The notes: generated by a model not told the origin, from the letters alone. 64,000 bases of DNA from Bacillus sp. P14.5 (GCF_003316765.1 NZ_NIJF01000039.1:1-64000); one strand, 5' to 3'. Counted from the first letter of the stretch, positions 28,068 to 36,764 are shown. Numbers and translations: made by a program.

Positions 28068-28913
28068 ATGGCGATGAAAGAAACAAGCAATTATATTCTT
28101 CAGGCTAAAAGCAAACAGTTTTACTGGGAGGGAAACGGACAGCTCTCCATTAAAACCTTCACTAATGGAAAAGCATACTACAAAACTTCAGCAGGATTTT
28201 TTGCTGTCGAAGAAAAAAGACATCTCATTTTAAATGAGGGCCCATATACGTTAATGATTGATGAGGAAGAGGAAGTTGAATCCTTCTGCATTTTTTTTAA
28301 GGATGGATTGGCCGAAGAGGTGCTGGCTTCATTCCGTGATTCACCGGAAAAACTATTATCGGACCCTTTCAAAGACAGAGAAAAGACAGGCTTATTTGAA
28401 AAAACGTATCACACTACAAGGAGTTTGTCCGATAAATTACAGAGACTGCAGAAAATGTCTTCGAAGCCGGAAGAAGCTTTTCACTTTTTAATGGAGGATA
28501 TCCTTTCGCAGCAACTAAGGCAATTCCGCGATGTAAACTCTCTTCCTGCTTTACGTGAGTCCACCCGTGAAGAGCTTTACAGAAGAATAAGTATTGCCCA
28601 TGAATATATCAGAGCCTGTTATCAGGAGTCTTTAACGCTGAGTGAGATTTCCAGAGCTGCCTGCCTATCGCCTAATCACCTTCTTAGAAACTACTCCTGG
28701 ATATACGGAAAAACACCTCACCAGCATCTCTCACAATTCCGGATAGCAGAGGCAAGAAGGCTGCTTGCACAGACCAATCTCAGCATGACCGGCATTACCT
28801 TCCGGCTCGGCCTGAATAACCCTGTCTCCTTCAGTAAATTGTTTAAGCAGCATACCGGACTATCACCATCACAATACCGAAAAAAGGTGATATTGGATAA
28901 GAATTTTCACTAA
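28068..28913 (+). CDS. AraC family transcriptional regulator
   Basis: About 281 residues. The C-terminal 100 residues carry two helix-turn-helix motifs: LTLSEISRAACLSPNHLLRN and MTGITFRLGLNNPVSFSKLF, followed by HTGLSPSQYRKK, the AraC/XylS signature. The N-terminal part (residues 1-160) resembles a cupin-like ligand domain, but the ligand is unknown. The frame opens at TTG 28050, but the ATG at 28068 behind GGGGA is more likely. The VOC gene 48 bases downstream in the same direction is a plausible target or operon partner. Confidence 0.87.
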   Translation: MAMKETSNYILQAKSKQFYWEGNGQLSIKTFTNGKAYYKTSAGFFAVEEKRHLILNEGPYTLMIDEEEEVESFCIFFKDGLAEEVLASFRDSPEKLLSDPFKDREKTGLFEKTYHTTRSLSDKLQRLQKMSSKPEEAFHFLMEDILSQQLRQFRDVNSLPALRESTREELYRRISIAHEYIRACYQESLTLSEISRAACLSPNHLLRNYSWIYGKTPHQHLSQFRIAEARRLLAQTNLSMTGITFRLGLNNPVSFSKLFKQHTGLSPSQYRKKVILDKNFH

Positions 28914-28961
28914 AAATACTCTATCCTTAAATAGAATCAAATCGAAGGGAGAAATGACAAA

Positions 28962-29339
28962 TTGGAATCAAACACTATTCAAAAAATCGGACAAATCGGA
29001 GTGCCTGTAGATAATATTGACCGCGCAATTGATTTTTATAAAGGGAAACTGGGCCTCACTCTTCTCTTTAACACAGACAGCATGGCTTTTCTTCAGTGCA
29101 GCGGTTTGCGCCTGATGCTGACACTGCCTGAAAAAGAGGAATTCGCACAGGCCAGTTCCGTCATCTATTTTGAAGTCAACGATATAACTACTTCCTATGA
29201 AGAACTGAAGAAAAACGGAGTAACCTTTACGGACGAACCTCATGTTGTCGCAAAGATGGGCCAGACAGAGACCTGGATGACCTTTTTCAAAGACACAGAG
29301 GGTAACACTCATGCGCTGATGAGTGAGGTATTTGCTTAA
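28962..29339 (+). CDS. VOC family (glyoxalase-like) protein
   Basis: 125 residues forming a single VOC module with two beta-alpha-beta-beta-beta repeats: IGQIGVPVDNIDRAIDFYKG at the start, SSVIYFEVNDI in the middle and TWMTFFKDTEGNTHALMSE at the end with the usual Glu-containing terminus. The start is TTG at 28962 behind AAGGGAG; the nearby ATG is out of frame. The adjacent AraC-type regulator suggests inducible expression. The substrate is unknown; isomerase, dioxygenase or drug-binding roles occur in the family. Confidence 0.85.
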   Translation: MESNTIQKIGQIGVPVDNIDRAIDFYKGKLGLTLLFNTDSMAFLQCSGLRLMLTLPEKEEFAQASSVIYFEVNDITTSYEELKKNGVTFTDEPHVVAKMGQTETWMTFFKDTEGNTHALMSEVFA

Positions 29340-29407
29340 GGACCTCTAAGATGCTGCGCAGGTGAGTCCCAGTACCGCGGCTGCACGGGGTGTAAGAAGG
29401 AAAATAA

Positions 29408-29450
29408 TAGAACGGCGGGCCCTCCTCTGGACCCGCCGCTCTATTTATTT
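29408..29450. terminator. Bidirectional terminator
   Basis: TAGAACGGCGGG pairs with CCCGCCGCTCTA (one mismatch) and is followed by TTTATTTTTTTG on the plus strand. It overlaps the last codons of the convergent YdeI-like gene. Confidence 0.7.
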
Positions 29451-30124
29451 TTTTGATCTCTCCTGAACAAATCCATGGACTTGTATCCTGCTGACAATAC
29501 TTCCTTCATCTGAATTAAGCGCTTTTCCTGTGTCTCTTTCCTTTTTGCGCTAAAGATATAGCGGGCCCAATCTTTTTGATATCCAAAAGTCAGCCCATCA
29601 TAAATGGCCAGGACCTCTTGACTGCCTTTCAAAGAATTCCTTACCTCGTCGATATTCTCGATATAGTCATCGACACACTGGCTGCTTTTTACCGCAGCTT
29701 TCTTCTTCTCCGGCTGTGCTTTCATCCCAACCACTGTGAACGTTTCATTCAAGCTGACCATCCTGGAGAACTTCAGATTGCTGCCATGAACAAATCCCTC
29801 TGCATTATAGTGATCCTCATTATAAATGCTGTCGCGTTCTATATACTGGTCATACTCCAGGTTATTTTTCTTCGGATAAGCGAAGTAAAGGTAGCCGTTA
29901 TCCTTAATCAGCTTTTGGTTGACCGCCTTCTTCAAATACTCCCTGAACTCTTCAAGATTGTAGATGAACAGAAAGACCAAATCATACTGTTCTTCCTTGA
30001 TTGTGCTGTCAAAAGCCAACTCCTCAAAATCATGAAGATTTTCTGGTATGTGAAGGACTGCTCTTGAAGAGAACTTTTGTAAATTAAGCTTTTCAATAAT
30101 GCTTTTCTGCGAATTAATTTTCAC
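29441..30124 (-). CDS. YdeI/OmdA-family protein with N-terminal DUF3052-like domain
   Basis: About 227 residues. The C-terminal third has the YdeI/OmpD-associated pattern: SLKGSQEVLAIYDGLTFGYQ, then WARYIFSAKRKETQEKRLIQ. The N-terminal part (VLHIPENLHDFEELAFD through LIKDNGYLYFAYPKK) resembles small Rossmann-like DUF3052-type domains. The function is not established; the family name refers to protection against bacteriocin in one homologue. The start is GTG at 30124 with GGAAAGGAGGGG just upstream; the longer frame to 30232 would run into the kinase gene. It follows the kinase gene by 16 bases and is probably co-transcribed with it. Confidence 0.75.
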   Translation of the reverse strand: MKINSQKSIIEKLNLQKFSSRAVLHIPENLHDFEELAFDSTIKEEQYDLVFLFIYNLEEFREYLKKAVNQKLIKDNGYLYFAYPKKNNLEYDQYIERDSIYNEDHYNAEGFVHGSNLKFSRMVSLNETFTVVGMKAQPEKKKAAVKSSQCVDDYIENIDEVRNSLKGSQEVLAIYDGLTFGYQKDWARYIFSAKRKETQEKRLIQMKEVLSAGYKSMDLFRRDQKNK

Positions 30125-30140
30125 ATAACCCCTCCTTTCC

Positions 30141-31369
30141 TTATTGTGCGGCATGAGGAAAACGAAGAGTGACCGTTGTGCCGCTCCCAATGGCACTGTC
30201 AAATTGAATGGTACCCCCATACTTTTCCACAATATTATAGCAGATCATCAACCCAAGGCCTGTCCCTTTGCTTTTTAAAGAATAAAAAGGAGTTCCCAAA
30301 AAACTGACTTCTTCCTCTGACATCCCCCGGCCCCTGTCTTCTACTTTGATTTCGATAGTATCCCCGTGCCTTCCCGCCTTAACTGAGATAGGAGAACCAT
30401 GCGGGGAGGCTTCGATTGCATTTTTAACTAAATTGATCAACAACTGCTTAAGTTCAATAGAATTGGCTGAGACATAGCACTCTCCATGAACTTGCAGATG
30501 TATTTGATTATCATGGAAAAGCCCATATGTCTTCAGGAGATCTGTCACGTCATCGAGCATCAGCTTAATATCCACTTTGCCTAAGCTGTTCTCCTTATCC
30601 GGTTTCGCTATTGAAAGAAATTGAGAGATCACATATTCTGCAGAGTCCAGCTCATTGATTAACAAAGAGAAGTTCCTTTTATATTCATTATTGAAGTCAT
30701 CATCCCCTGCATAATATTGCAAAAACCCTTTAACCACAGTAAGGGGATTCCTGATTTCATGCGCAACGGCAGCAGCGAGCTGGCCTGTCGTCTTCAAGCG
30801 CTCCGCATTCTGGACCTGTTCATAATAAAGGCGCTGTTTCTGTATCCTTCTATTGGTTAAATGGTAGATAAAAAAATGATTATTTGACTGCCGATAAAAT
30901 TGACACTATTGCCTATCAAATCTACTTCAATATGAGAAAACCGGACTCCATTATCAATGATAGAAATATAATTGAAGGTCAAGAAGATAAGGATTCCGTT
31001 CAGGATCAGAGAAAAATAGAACAGCTTCTGATCAAAAAACAGGATAGATCCCGCAGGAATTAAACAAAGAAAAATAAATGTCGACCATGTCTCAGGATAG
31101 AGGAAGAACAAGACATAAAAATAGGCTGAAGCCGCAATGATCGTTAATATCCGGAAGCCCCTGCTCTCAAACTTCGGATATAAAAGCAGACAGAGACTCA
31201 GAACCAATATAAGCGCAGCGTGCATCGCATACCCTATGCCGGGATTGGCCATTTGCGGATTGCCTGCCACTAATCCGGCAGACATTAAGATGATGCTGGT
31301 CAAGACACTGAAGTAATATAACTTCTTATTATAATTTGAGTGAAACTCCTTCAATTCGCTCACCGCCAA
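30141..31369 (-). pseudogene. Sensor histidine kinase with multi-helix membrane domain, frameshifted
   Basis: The N-terminal half (about 170 residues) is a block of five to six membrane helices with short loops. After a break it continues with a linker YYEQVQNAERLKTTGQLAAA and the H-box VAHEIRNPLTVVKGFLQ typical of Bacillus sporulation-type kinases, then LINLVKNAIEASPHG, DRGRGMSEEE and KGTGLGLMICYNIV. One base is missing in A7 at 30870-30876 (plus strand); adding it gives one protein of about 409 residues. Start choice is uncertain: TTG 31369, GTG 31363 or TTG 31354, the last with GGCGGTGA placed well. No partner regulator is adjacent. Confidence 0.78.
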
Positions 31370-31486
31370 TATTCTTCTATATATGTAACTATCTTACAAA
31401 TTATAACATTAGTCAATTACTCCAAGATTGGCTTTCAAAGGCAGCCTGGTGATTGCTGATAATACGCGGAAACAGAGTCAAAATAA

Positions 31487-31522
31487 AGAAGGACACACCC
31501 TATATTCAAGGTGTGTCCTTCT
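31487..31522. terminator. Terminator downstream of htpX
   Basis: AAGGACACACC pairs with GGTGTGTCCTT around CTATATTCAA. On the minus strand it follows the htpX stop and has T-rich flanks. Confidence 0.7.
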
Positions 31523-31541
31523 ATCCTCTTTATATACCTGC

Positions 31542-32423
31542 TTATCTTTCTTCAAGCCTGTTGATTCGATCGTCTAAATCAGGGTGTGTGGAAAAGATAG
31601 CAGATTTTCGTTTACCATTGATTTTCAAAGTTGCAACGGCTGTGTCTCTTTCCTCTACTACACGGTTGGAATAAGCTTTGAGCATACGCAAAGCATGGAC
31701 CATTTTATCCTTGCCGGCAAGGTCTGCACCGCCTCGGTCTGCATGGAACTCTCTATAGCGTGAGAACGCAAATACGACTAGGCTTCCCAATATGGAGAAG
31801 ACAATCTGGAATACGATGACGGCGATGAAATGGACGATTGGCGCCATATCTTCTTTCACGAAACGAGAAGCAATCCAAGCCGCGATTCTCGCCAGGAACA
31901 CGACGAATGTATTGACGACACCTTGCAGAAGCGTCATTGTCACCATATCGCCATTGGCAATGTGGGCAACCTCGTGTGCAATGACACCTTCAACCGCATC
32001 ATCATCCATTTCACGAAGAAGTCCTGATGAAACAGCTACCAGGGAACGTTTCTTGGAAGGACCTGTAGCAAATGCATTCACTTCAGGTGAATCATAAATA
32101 CCCACTTCAGGCATATGCATTAATCCAGCCGCTTTGGATAGGCGGTGAACCTTTTCCACCACTTCCTGCTCCATGGCAGACATTGGCTGGTTAGGATCTA
32201 ATACACGGACATTCATCATTTTCTTCGCAATCCAGCGTGACATTGCCAATGAGATGAAGGACCCGGAGAAACCGATGATCGCACTGAATATCAGCAAGGA
32301 TACAAAATCAATGTTGCCTTGAGCATTAATATAATTACCTGCTCCAGTCAAAGAGAAGATAATACTAATCGTTAACAATACGAGAATATTCGTTAATAGA
32401 AAATACAATATACGTTTTCCCAT
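31542..32423 (-). CDS. htpX: HtpX family membrane zinc metalloprotease
   Basis: 293 residues. Two N-terminal membrane helices (about 8-28 and 38-58) precede an M48 catalytic domain with the zinc motif [14 protein letters not shown] (about residues 142-155) and the third ligand in [14 protein letters not shown] (about 220). Two further hydrophobic segments lie between. HtpX proteases degrade misfolded membrane proteins. The start ATG follows GAGGGAG. A sigma-A promoter with TTGATA-N17-TATAAT lies about 50 bases upstream, so it is a separate transcript. Confidence 0.95.
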   Translation of the reverse strand: MGKRILYFLLTNILVLLTISIIFSLTGAGNYINAQGNIDFVSLLIFSAIIGFSGSFISLAMSRWIAKKMMNVRVLDPNQPMSAMEQEVVEKVHRLSKAAGLMHMPEVGIYDSPEVNAFATGPSKKRSLVAVSSGLLREMDDDAVEGVIAHEVAHIANGDMVTMTLLQGVVNTFVVFLARIAAWIASRFVKEDMAPIVHFIAVIVFQIVFSILGSLVVFAFSRYREFHADRGGADLAGKDKMVHALRMLKAYSNRVVEERDTAVATLKINGKRKSAIFSTHPDLDDRINRLEER

Positions 32424-32471
32424 TTAATCTCCCTCACTTTTTCAAGTTCAAATGAACCTGTATATGATCTT

Positions 32472-32500
32472 ATTATATGATTTTTCCCTAATAATATCAA
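32472..32500 (-). promoter_or_regulatory. Sigma-A-type promoter of htpX
   Basis: On the minus strand TTGATA (32500-32495) and TATAAT (32477-32472) are 17 bases apart, about 50 bases before the ATG. Confidence 0.65.
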
Positions 32501-32516
32501 TCTATTTTAATTTACA

Positions 32517-32640
32517 AAGACTGTTTTCGCATACATTGCTGCTATTAGAAAAATCCAAAGAGGCGGATTTTTTGTTAGGGGTCCCTGATGGGCAGGTTGA
32601 GTGACACCAAGAGGCGTTTTTTTGTTGTTAGGTATCCCTC
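32517..32640 (+). repeat. R1 MITE-like repeat, left part only
   Basis: ACTGTTTTCGCATACATTGC is followed by TGCTATTAGAAAAATCC, matching the R1 left end, then a pair of GGCGnTTTTTTTGTT segments flanked by TCCCT. The right R1 end is absent. The rest of the 390-base gap up to 32815 is AT-rich with nothing I can name. Confidence 0.55.
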
Positions 32641-32815
32641 ACAAAAAACTTTTTTCCGATATTCTGCCGTTTTTAATGCTGCTTTACCCTATTGCTACTT
32701 TAAGCAGAAGGACCTTAGCCATCGTCCCTCCTTGAAAAGATTGACTGAAAAGGAATCAACACTTAGGATTAAAGAATAATATGGAGAACATTTGGAAGGA
32801 TCAGGGGTGATGAAT

Positions 32816-33571
32816 ATGGAAGCCTTCAAACTATCCAGAAAAAACATGGCCGATTTACTTCTCTCTTTAAACAATTCTGCGGAAGAATCGCCATTAATGG
32901 TGCTGCAAAACGCCTGGACCTCATCACATGAGGATAAAATAAAAGATGGATTGACATTAAATGCCTTCATTTCTACAGAGATGCCTGCCATCTTCGAGAA
33001 ATTCATCAAGACAGATAATGAAGACATTGGGTTTTCCATCAATGAAATCGTTTCATTGGGGAACCAGATTGAGTTTGCGAACCTCTCTCCAAGCGCTGTC
33101 CAAAATTGGGTTAAGCGGGATATAAAAGAGCTTATAGGCTCGCCGCAATTAGGAAGAAAATATACAGTCGACCAGGCAGTTATCCTCTTTATCGTAGAAG
33201 ACCTGAAAGCGGCTCTCGACTTTGAATCCATCAGAAAAGTACTTACCTTGATTTTCAATAATCCAGAAGACCGTACCGACGATATGGTCAACCCAGTTGA
33301 TTTATATTCTGCGTACGCTTCGGTATTCGATAAAATCCATCATCATACAGCGCCTTCGTTACAAGCCGCTGCTTCAATGAATGGGTGTGTAGGTACATTA
33401 ATCAAGGAAGAGTGCCAGACCTCCTTGCCTGTATTTAAAGGAGTCGGAAAAGAAAACCTCGACATAGTATTGAATGTCCTGATATCCGCTGCTCTTACCG
33501 TACAGGCAGCCTACTATCAATCACTGGCCAGAAAGTATGCGGGTGCCGCCTTATTTCTGAAAGGCATGTAA
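32816..33571 (+). CDS. DUF1836 family protein, putative DNA-binding regulator
   Basis: About 251 residues. The region LSPSAVQNWVKRDIKELIGSP with GRKYTVDQAVILFIVEDLK (about residues 95-135) looks like a MerR-type winged helix-turn-helix as found in DUF1836 proteins. The rest is helical, and the C-terminus (DIVLNVLISAALTVQAAYYQ) is hydrophobic but probably not membrane-spanning. The frame is open from 32792, but AGGGGTG just before 32810-32816 favours one of those ATGs. Its targets are unknown. It is a single gene ended by a strong terminator. Confidence 0.75.
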   Translation: MEAFKLSRKNMADLLLSLNNSAEESPLMVLQNAWTSSHEDKIKDGLTLNAFISTEMPAIFEKFIKTDNEDIGFSINEIVSLGNQIEFANLSPSAVQNWVKRDIKELIGSPQLGRKYTVDQAVILFIVEDLKAALDFESIRKVLTLIFNNPEDRTDDMVNPVDLYSAYASVFDKIHHHTAPSLQAAASMNGCVGTLIKEECQTSLPVFKGVGKENLDIVLNVLISAALTVQAAYYQSLARKYAGAALFLKGM

Positions 33572-33625
33572 AAAGGATCGTTTCGCTTCTTCAACTTTTG
33601 AATAAGCGAAACGATCCTTTTTTGC
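33571..33625 (+). terminator. Rho-independent terminator of the DUF1836 gene
   Basis: AAAAGGATCGTTTCGCTT pairs perfectly with AAGCGAAACGATCCTTTT around 14 bases, with T-runs on both sides. Confidence 0.88.
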
Positions 33626-33695
33626 TTCAAACGAACTTCTTGCCAGGAAAGGCAGTCATTCCATGACTATCTTTACAATAAAGATTTGACAGGGA

Positions 33696-33711
33696 TGTTT
33701 CACGTGAAACA
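33696..33711. other. parS site, perfect match
   Basis: TGTTTCACGTGAAACA is an exact 16-bp parS for ParB/Spo0J, located between two converging transcripts and their terminators, outside any gene. Confidence 0.92.
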
Positions 33712-33720
33712 ATTCTATTA

Positions 33721-33753
33721 AAAAACGGACTCTATTGGAAGAGTCCGTTTTTC
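33721..33753. terminator. Terminator downstream of the TerC gene
   Basis: AAAAACGGACTC pairs with GAGTCCGTTTTT around TATTGGAA. It follows the TerC stop on the minus strand. Confidence 0.85.
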
Positions 33754-33767
33754 TTATCTTTACCTTA

Positions 33768-34541
33768 TTAATGGCCGCCTTGTGAAGATTCTTTCTTCTC
33801 AGGTGCGAACCAGCCAAATAGAGCGATTGCTACCAGAATTCCGTAGAACGTAAGTGTCCACGGAGTACTGTGAGGGAAATGGTGGTCAAGAACACCGATA
33901 TCCTCATGGGCCAAGGTAATGACAGCAAGCTTCACACCTACCCAGGCTACAATCGCATAAGCAGTTGTTTCTAATGCCGGGCGTTTGGCAAGTAACTGTA
34001 CAAACCAAGTCGCAGCATACTTAATCAGAATCAGTCCGGCGATTCCGCCAAGAACGATCACTATGAACTTACCTGCATCCATGCCTCCGAATTGGCCAAG
34101 TCCTGAATCAGGCAAGCCCAAAGCAAGCGCAACAGCCGCAAGAATGGAATCAATGGCAAAAGCAAGATCAGCTAAACCAATTTTACCGACAGTCGGCCAA
34201 AAGCCTTTCCCCTTTGCTTCTTTTTCTATTTCCTCTTCTATATTCTCATTTTCCTTCCCGAACTTGGCGGTAATTAAGTGCTTGCCTCCCAAGTAGATAA
34301 GGTAGGCTGCACCAATTGCCTGCACCTGCCATACATTCGCGATAAATGAGATAGCGAAAAGGGCTCCGAACCTGAAAAAGAATGCCATTAGAATTCCATA
34401 GCTGATTGCCTTTTTCTTCTGGTCATCCGGTAAGTGCTTGGCAATGACGGCCAATACAAGCGCGTTATCTGCCGACAGCAAACCTTCCAGTCCAATTAAA
34501 ATTAATAATGCCCAACCATATTCCAGCCAGATCGACTCCAA
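33768..34541 (-). CDS. TerC family membrane protein, YkoY-like manganese exporter
   Basis: 257 residues with about seven to eight membrane helices. The TerC signature acidic pairs are in GLEGLLSADNALVLAVIAKH (residues 14-33) and GLADLAFAIDSILAAVALAL (about 124-143). Bacillus TerC proteins YkoY and YceF export manganese, which helps metallate secreted proteins. The frame is open to 34595, but that start would lie inside the riboswitch. TTG at 34541 (MESIWLEYGW) follows AGGAGAGG and is the right start. The yybP-ykoY element directly upstream makes the manganese link strong. Confidence 0.9.
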   Translation of the reverse strand: MESIWLEYGWALLILIGLEGLLSADNALVLAVIAKHLPDDQKKKAISYGILMAFFFRFGALFAISFIANVWQVQAIGAAYLIYLGGKHLITAKFGKENENIEEEIEKEAKGKGFWPTVGKIGLADLAFAIDSILAAVALALGLPDSGLGQFGGMDAGKFIVIVLGGIAGLILIKYAATWFVQLLAKRPALETTAYAIVAWVGVKLAVITLAHEDIGVLDHHFPHSTPWTLTFYGILVAIALFGWFAPEKKESSQGGH

Positions 34542-34573
34542 AATACCTCTCCTTCCTATAAAACAAAGTATTT

Positions 34574-34668
34574 GCAGTAAAGGTCTGGCTAACAATGTGA
34601 ATTGCCAATAAAGCCGGAGGTAAACCCTCGTGCTGACGACTTTATTTGTACAGCTACTCCCCTTTACT
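34574..34668 (-). ncRNA. yybP-ykoY manganese riboswitch
   Basis: Minus strand. AAAGGGGAGTAGCTGT (34667 downward) forms the 5' arm, GTCGTCAGCACGAG lies in the middle, CTCCGGCTTTA follows, and TAGCCAGACCTTTACTGC closes the P1 stem against AAAGGGGAGTAG-type sequence. These conserved segments and their order match the yybP-ykoY class, which senses Mn2+ and turns exporter expression on. A promoter TTGACT-N17-CATTAT (34702-34674, minus) sits just upstream. Confidence 0.9.
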
Positions 34669-34702
34669 TTTATATAATGCTAATAAATGGTGAAAAAGTC
34701 AA

Positions 34703-35200
34703 AAAAGAACGTACCTATTTATATATTTCTTTAAATAAGATCCTGTAACTCCTTTTTTCATGGCTTTAATACTCCGCTTATCTTCTCCTTGCGCTCTATT
34801 CTATATTCCTTTTTCGCCCGATTGTTAAACTATGACAAAAGAAACATAAAGAAACTGCATTCAGTATGTAGCGAAGAATTCCACTCCTTCAAAAACTCCC
34901 TTCTGCATACACCTTGAAATTACGGGAAACATAGTTGAAACGTACTGGTGCCTTTGGTTATTTCATTGAAAGTGGCAAGCGCCCCCTCGAGAGGATGTAA
35001 AACAAACAACCTTAAAGACCGTATTCACACCCATTCCTGTTATTGGAAGATCATTAGAGCCGAATTTCCCTGAGAAACCCAAGTTTTGTTCTCCAAACGG
35101 AGAGTGCCGTTCTTTTCCTTCTTGCTGCTTGGATATCAAGGTGAACCCTACAAAATTACAACAAAGTTACGAAAAGAGCCTTAAGAAAAGGAGATCCCTC
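34703..35200 (+). repeat. Gene-free stretch containing an R1 copy (35021-35183)
   Basis: The first 280 bases are AT-rich with no recognisable element except a short R3-like scrap (AAGTGGCAAGCGCCCCC at about 34972). From about 35021 an R1 copy follows: AGAGCCGAATTTCCCTGAG, CAAACGGAGAGTGCCGTTC, then the intact right end CAACAAAGTTACGAAAAGAG ending at 35183, just before the ribosome-binding site of the next gene. Confidence 0.6.
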
Positions 35201-35353
35201 ATGAAAAAGGATAATGAACCTGTCTGTGACGAAAAAGATTACCTTCATCATTACCTCATTGAGCAAATCAACAGAATATCGGTTGAAGAACAAGAAGAGC
35301 AGATGAAGGAAGAGTATGATAATTATTGGATAAATATAGTAATCGCGAGGTGA
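35201..35353 (+). CDS. Small acidic protein of unknown function
   Basis: 50 residues, rich in Glu, Asp and Tyr (YLHHYLIEQINRISVEEQEE, then MKEEYDNYWINIVIAR) and probably helical. The ATG at 35201 has AAAAGGAGA at good distance; the frame extends upstream to 35129 without a better start. It ends 4 bases before the retropepsin-like gene, so the two are likely translated from one message. I do not recognise the family. Confidence 0.65.
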   Translation: MKKDNEPVCDEKDYLHHYLIEQINRISVEEQEEQMKEEYDNYWINIVIAR

Positions 35354-35357
35354 GGGC

Positions 35358-36503
35358 TTGAATATTCTAAACCAATTAAAAGGGTTCAACTTTGATGCGC
35401 CCGACGCTGGCAGTGAGTTTGCAGCATTGGCAGATGCGTTAAAACTAGTTACTGAGGGCAAGGACAATGCCACAGGCAAATTAAAACACTTATATTCGAC
35501 GGTTAAAGATGACTCCCTGAAAAGTGAATGTGCAGTAATCTTATTTGACCTTTACTTTGCAGAGTCTGACTGGAAACAGATTGAGTTCAATGGTCTTCTT
35601 GATGACAGCAGCATTGATGAGACCAACCGCTTAATTGCAAGAGCATGCAGCCAGGCGGAGCAAAGATTTTTTGTGTTCCCGGACAGTCGTCTGCAAGTAC
35701 CTATTGAACTGAGTCTCACTGGCTGTCCTGTTATTGAAGTATTAATCAATGGACATAGAAAATTGTTCTGGCTTGATACGGGTGCAGGCATGACGGTCAT
35801 CCCCCGTTCATTAGCCGCTCAATGTGATATTAATGTGATGGACGGTGAGGAAATGAAGGTCGGAAACTCTACAAATAAAAATGTTGATACAGAACTTGCC
35901 ATTATTGATTCTATTGAAATTGAAGGTCTCCTCATTCAAAACCAACCGGCTTTAGTCCTGAAAGATGAGTATTTACACCTGCATAACCCCAAGACACAGG
36001 AAACGGTGATAATTGAAGGAATTATTGGCTGGGATATCATCCAGCACCTTTTTCTAGAGATTAATTACTCTAAGAAGCAGGCAGCCATCCAGGAACCACA
36101 ACTTCAAAGTGAGTTGAAGGGAAATAATCTCTTTTTTTGCGGAGCCCCCATTGTAATGTTGAAAGCAGAAGATGGCTCCCCCCTTTATTTTGGATTAGAT
36201 ACCGGTGCAAGCAGATCACATTTCGGCCGGCCTTTGATCGCTAAATTTCCACATTTGGATATCAGTAAAAGAAGAGTCCATGCAGGCGGAATTGGTGAAG
36301 TAAAAGAGATAGAAGCAGACAGCCTGAGCTCGTTACATGTTTTTCTTCATGAGACACACCGGATAGAGCTTTACAATATAAGAGAGATGCTTTCCGATTT
36401 TGCCTCCTTCTTCCATTTGGACGGAGTCCTTGGAAGTGACGCAGCCAAGGATAGCTCTCTGATCATTGATTATAAAAATAGAAGAATTGAGATAACCAAT
36501 TGA
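35358..36503 (+). CDS. Two-lobed retropepsin-like aspartic protease homologue
   Basis: 381 residues. Two aspartic-protease motifs are visible: FWLDTGAGMTVIP at about residue 138 and YFGLDTGASRSHFG at about 280. Each is followed about 90-140 residues later by a hydrophobic-Gly element (IIEGIIGWDIIQ and DGVLGSDA), so one chain seems to hold both halves of a pepsin-like active site. Residues 1-110 are helical and TPR-like. No signal peptide or membrane helix is seen, so it should be cytoplasmic. The start is TTG at 35358 behind GAGGTGAGGG. Bacterial Asp_protease_2-type proteins are known, but the substrate of this one is unknown. Confidence 0.8.
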   Translation: MNILNQLKGFNFDAPDAGSEFAALADALKLVTEGKDNATGKLKHLYSTVKDDSLKSECAVILFDLYFAESDWKQIEFNGLLDDSSIDETNRLIARACSQAEQRFFVFPDSRLQVPIELSLTGCPVIEVLINGHRKLFWLDTGAGMTVIPRSLAAQCDINVMDGEEMKVGNSTNKNVDTELAIIDSIEIEGLLIQNQPALVLKDEYLHLHNPKTQETVIIEGIIGWDIIQHLFLEINYSKKQAAIQEPQLQSELKGNNLFFCGAPIVMLKAEDGSPLYFGLDTGASRSHFGRPLIAKFPHLDISKRRVHAGGIGEVKEIEADSLSSLHVFLHETHRIELYNIREMLSDFASFFHLDGVLGSDAAKDSSLIIDYKNRRIEITN

Positions 36504-36678
36504 GACTCTTAAAAACTTTCTCATTTGAAAGCATCTCTTTTGAGAATCGTGCCGTTTTCTGTTAATTTTAATGTAGCTGATAAAAGTTCTCAGCTAACCA
36601 GCACTTCAAACAGTTCCCTGTTTGACTATCTATCTTTTTTAAAAAATTCTAATCAGAAAATCTATTTGAGTTTTATCC

Positions 36679-36732
36679 TTGACGTAGAATAGATTCTATA
36701 TAATAATATATATCAGATTAGAATAATTATAA
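36679..36732 (+). promoter_or_regulatory. ahpCF promoter with PerR-like box
   Basis: TTGACG at 36679-36684 is followed 16 bases later by TAATAA at 36701-36706. TTAGAATAATTATAA at 36718-36732 differs from the PerR consensus TTATAATNATTATAA at one position. PerR would repress from a site just downstream of the transcription start, and peroxide would relieve it. Confidence 0.75.
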
Positions 36733-36764
36733 AAATTAACTATATTGAAGGAGGACGACATACT

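Noticed and set aside
34542-34595. Longer N-terminus for the TerC protein
   Set aside because: It would be encoded inside the yybP-ykoY riboswitch; the TTG at 34541 has the ribosome-binding site.
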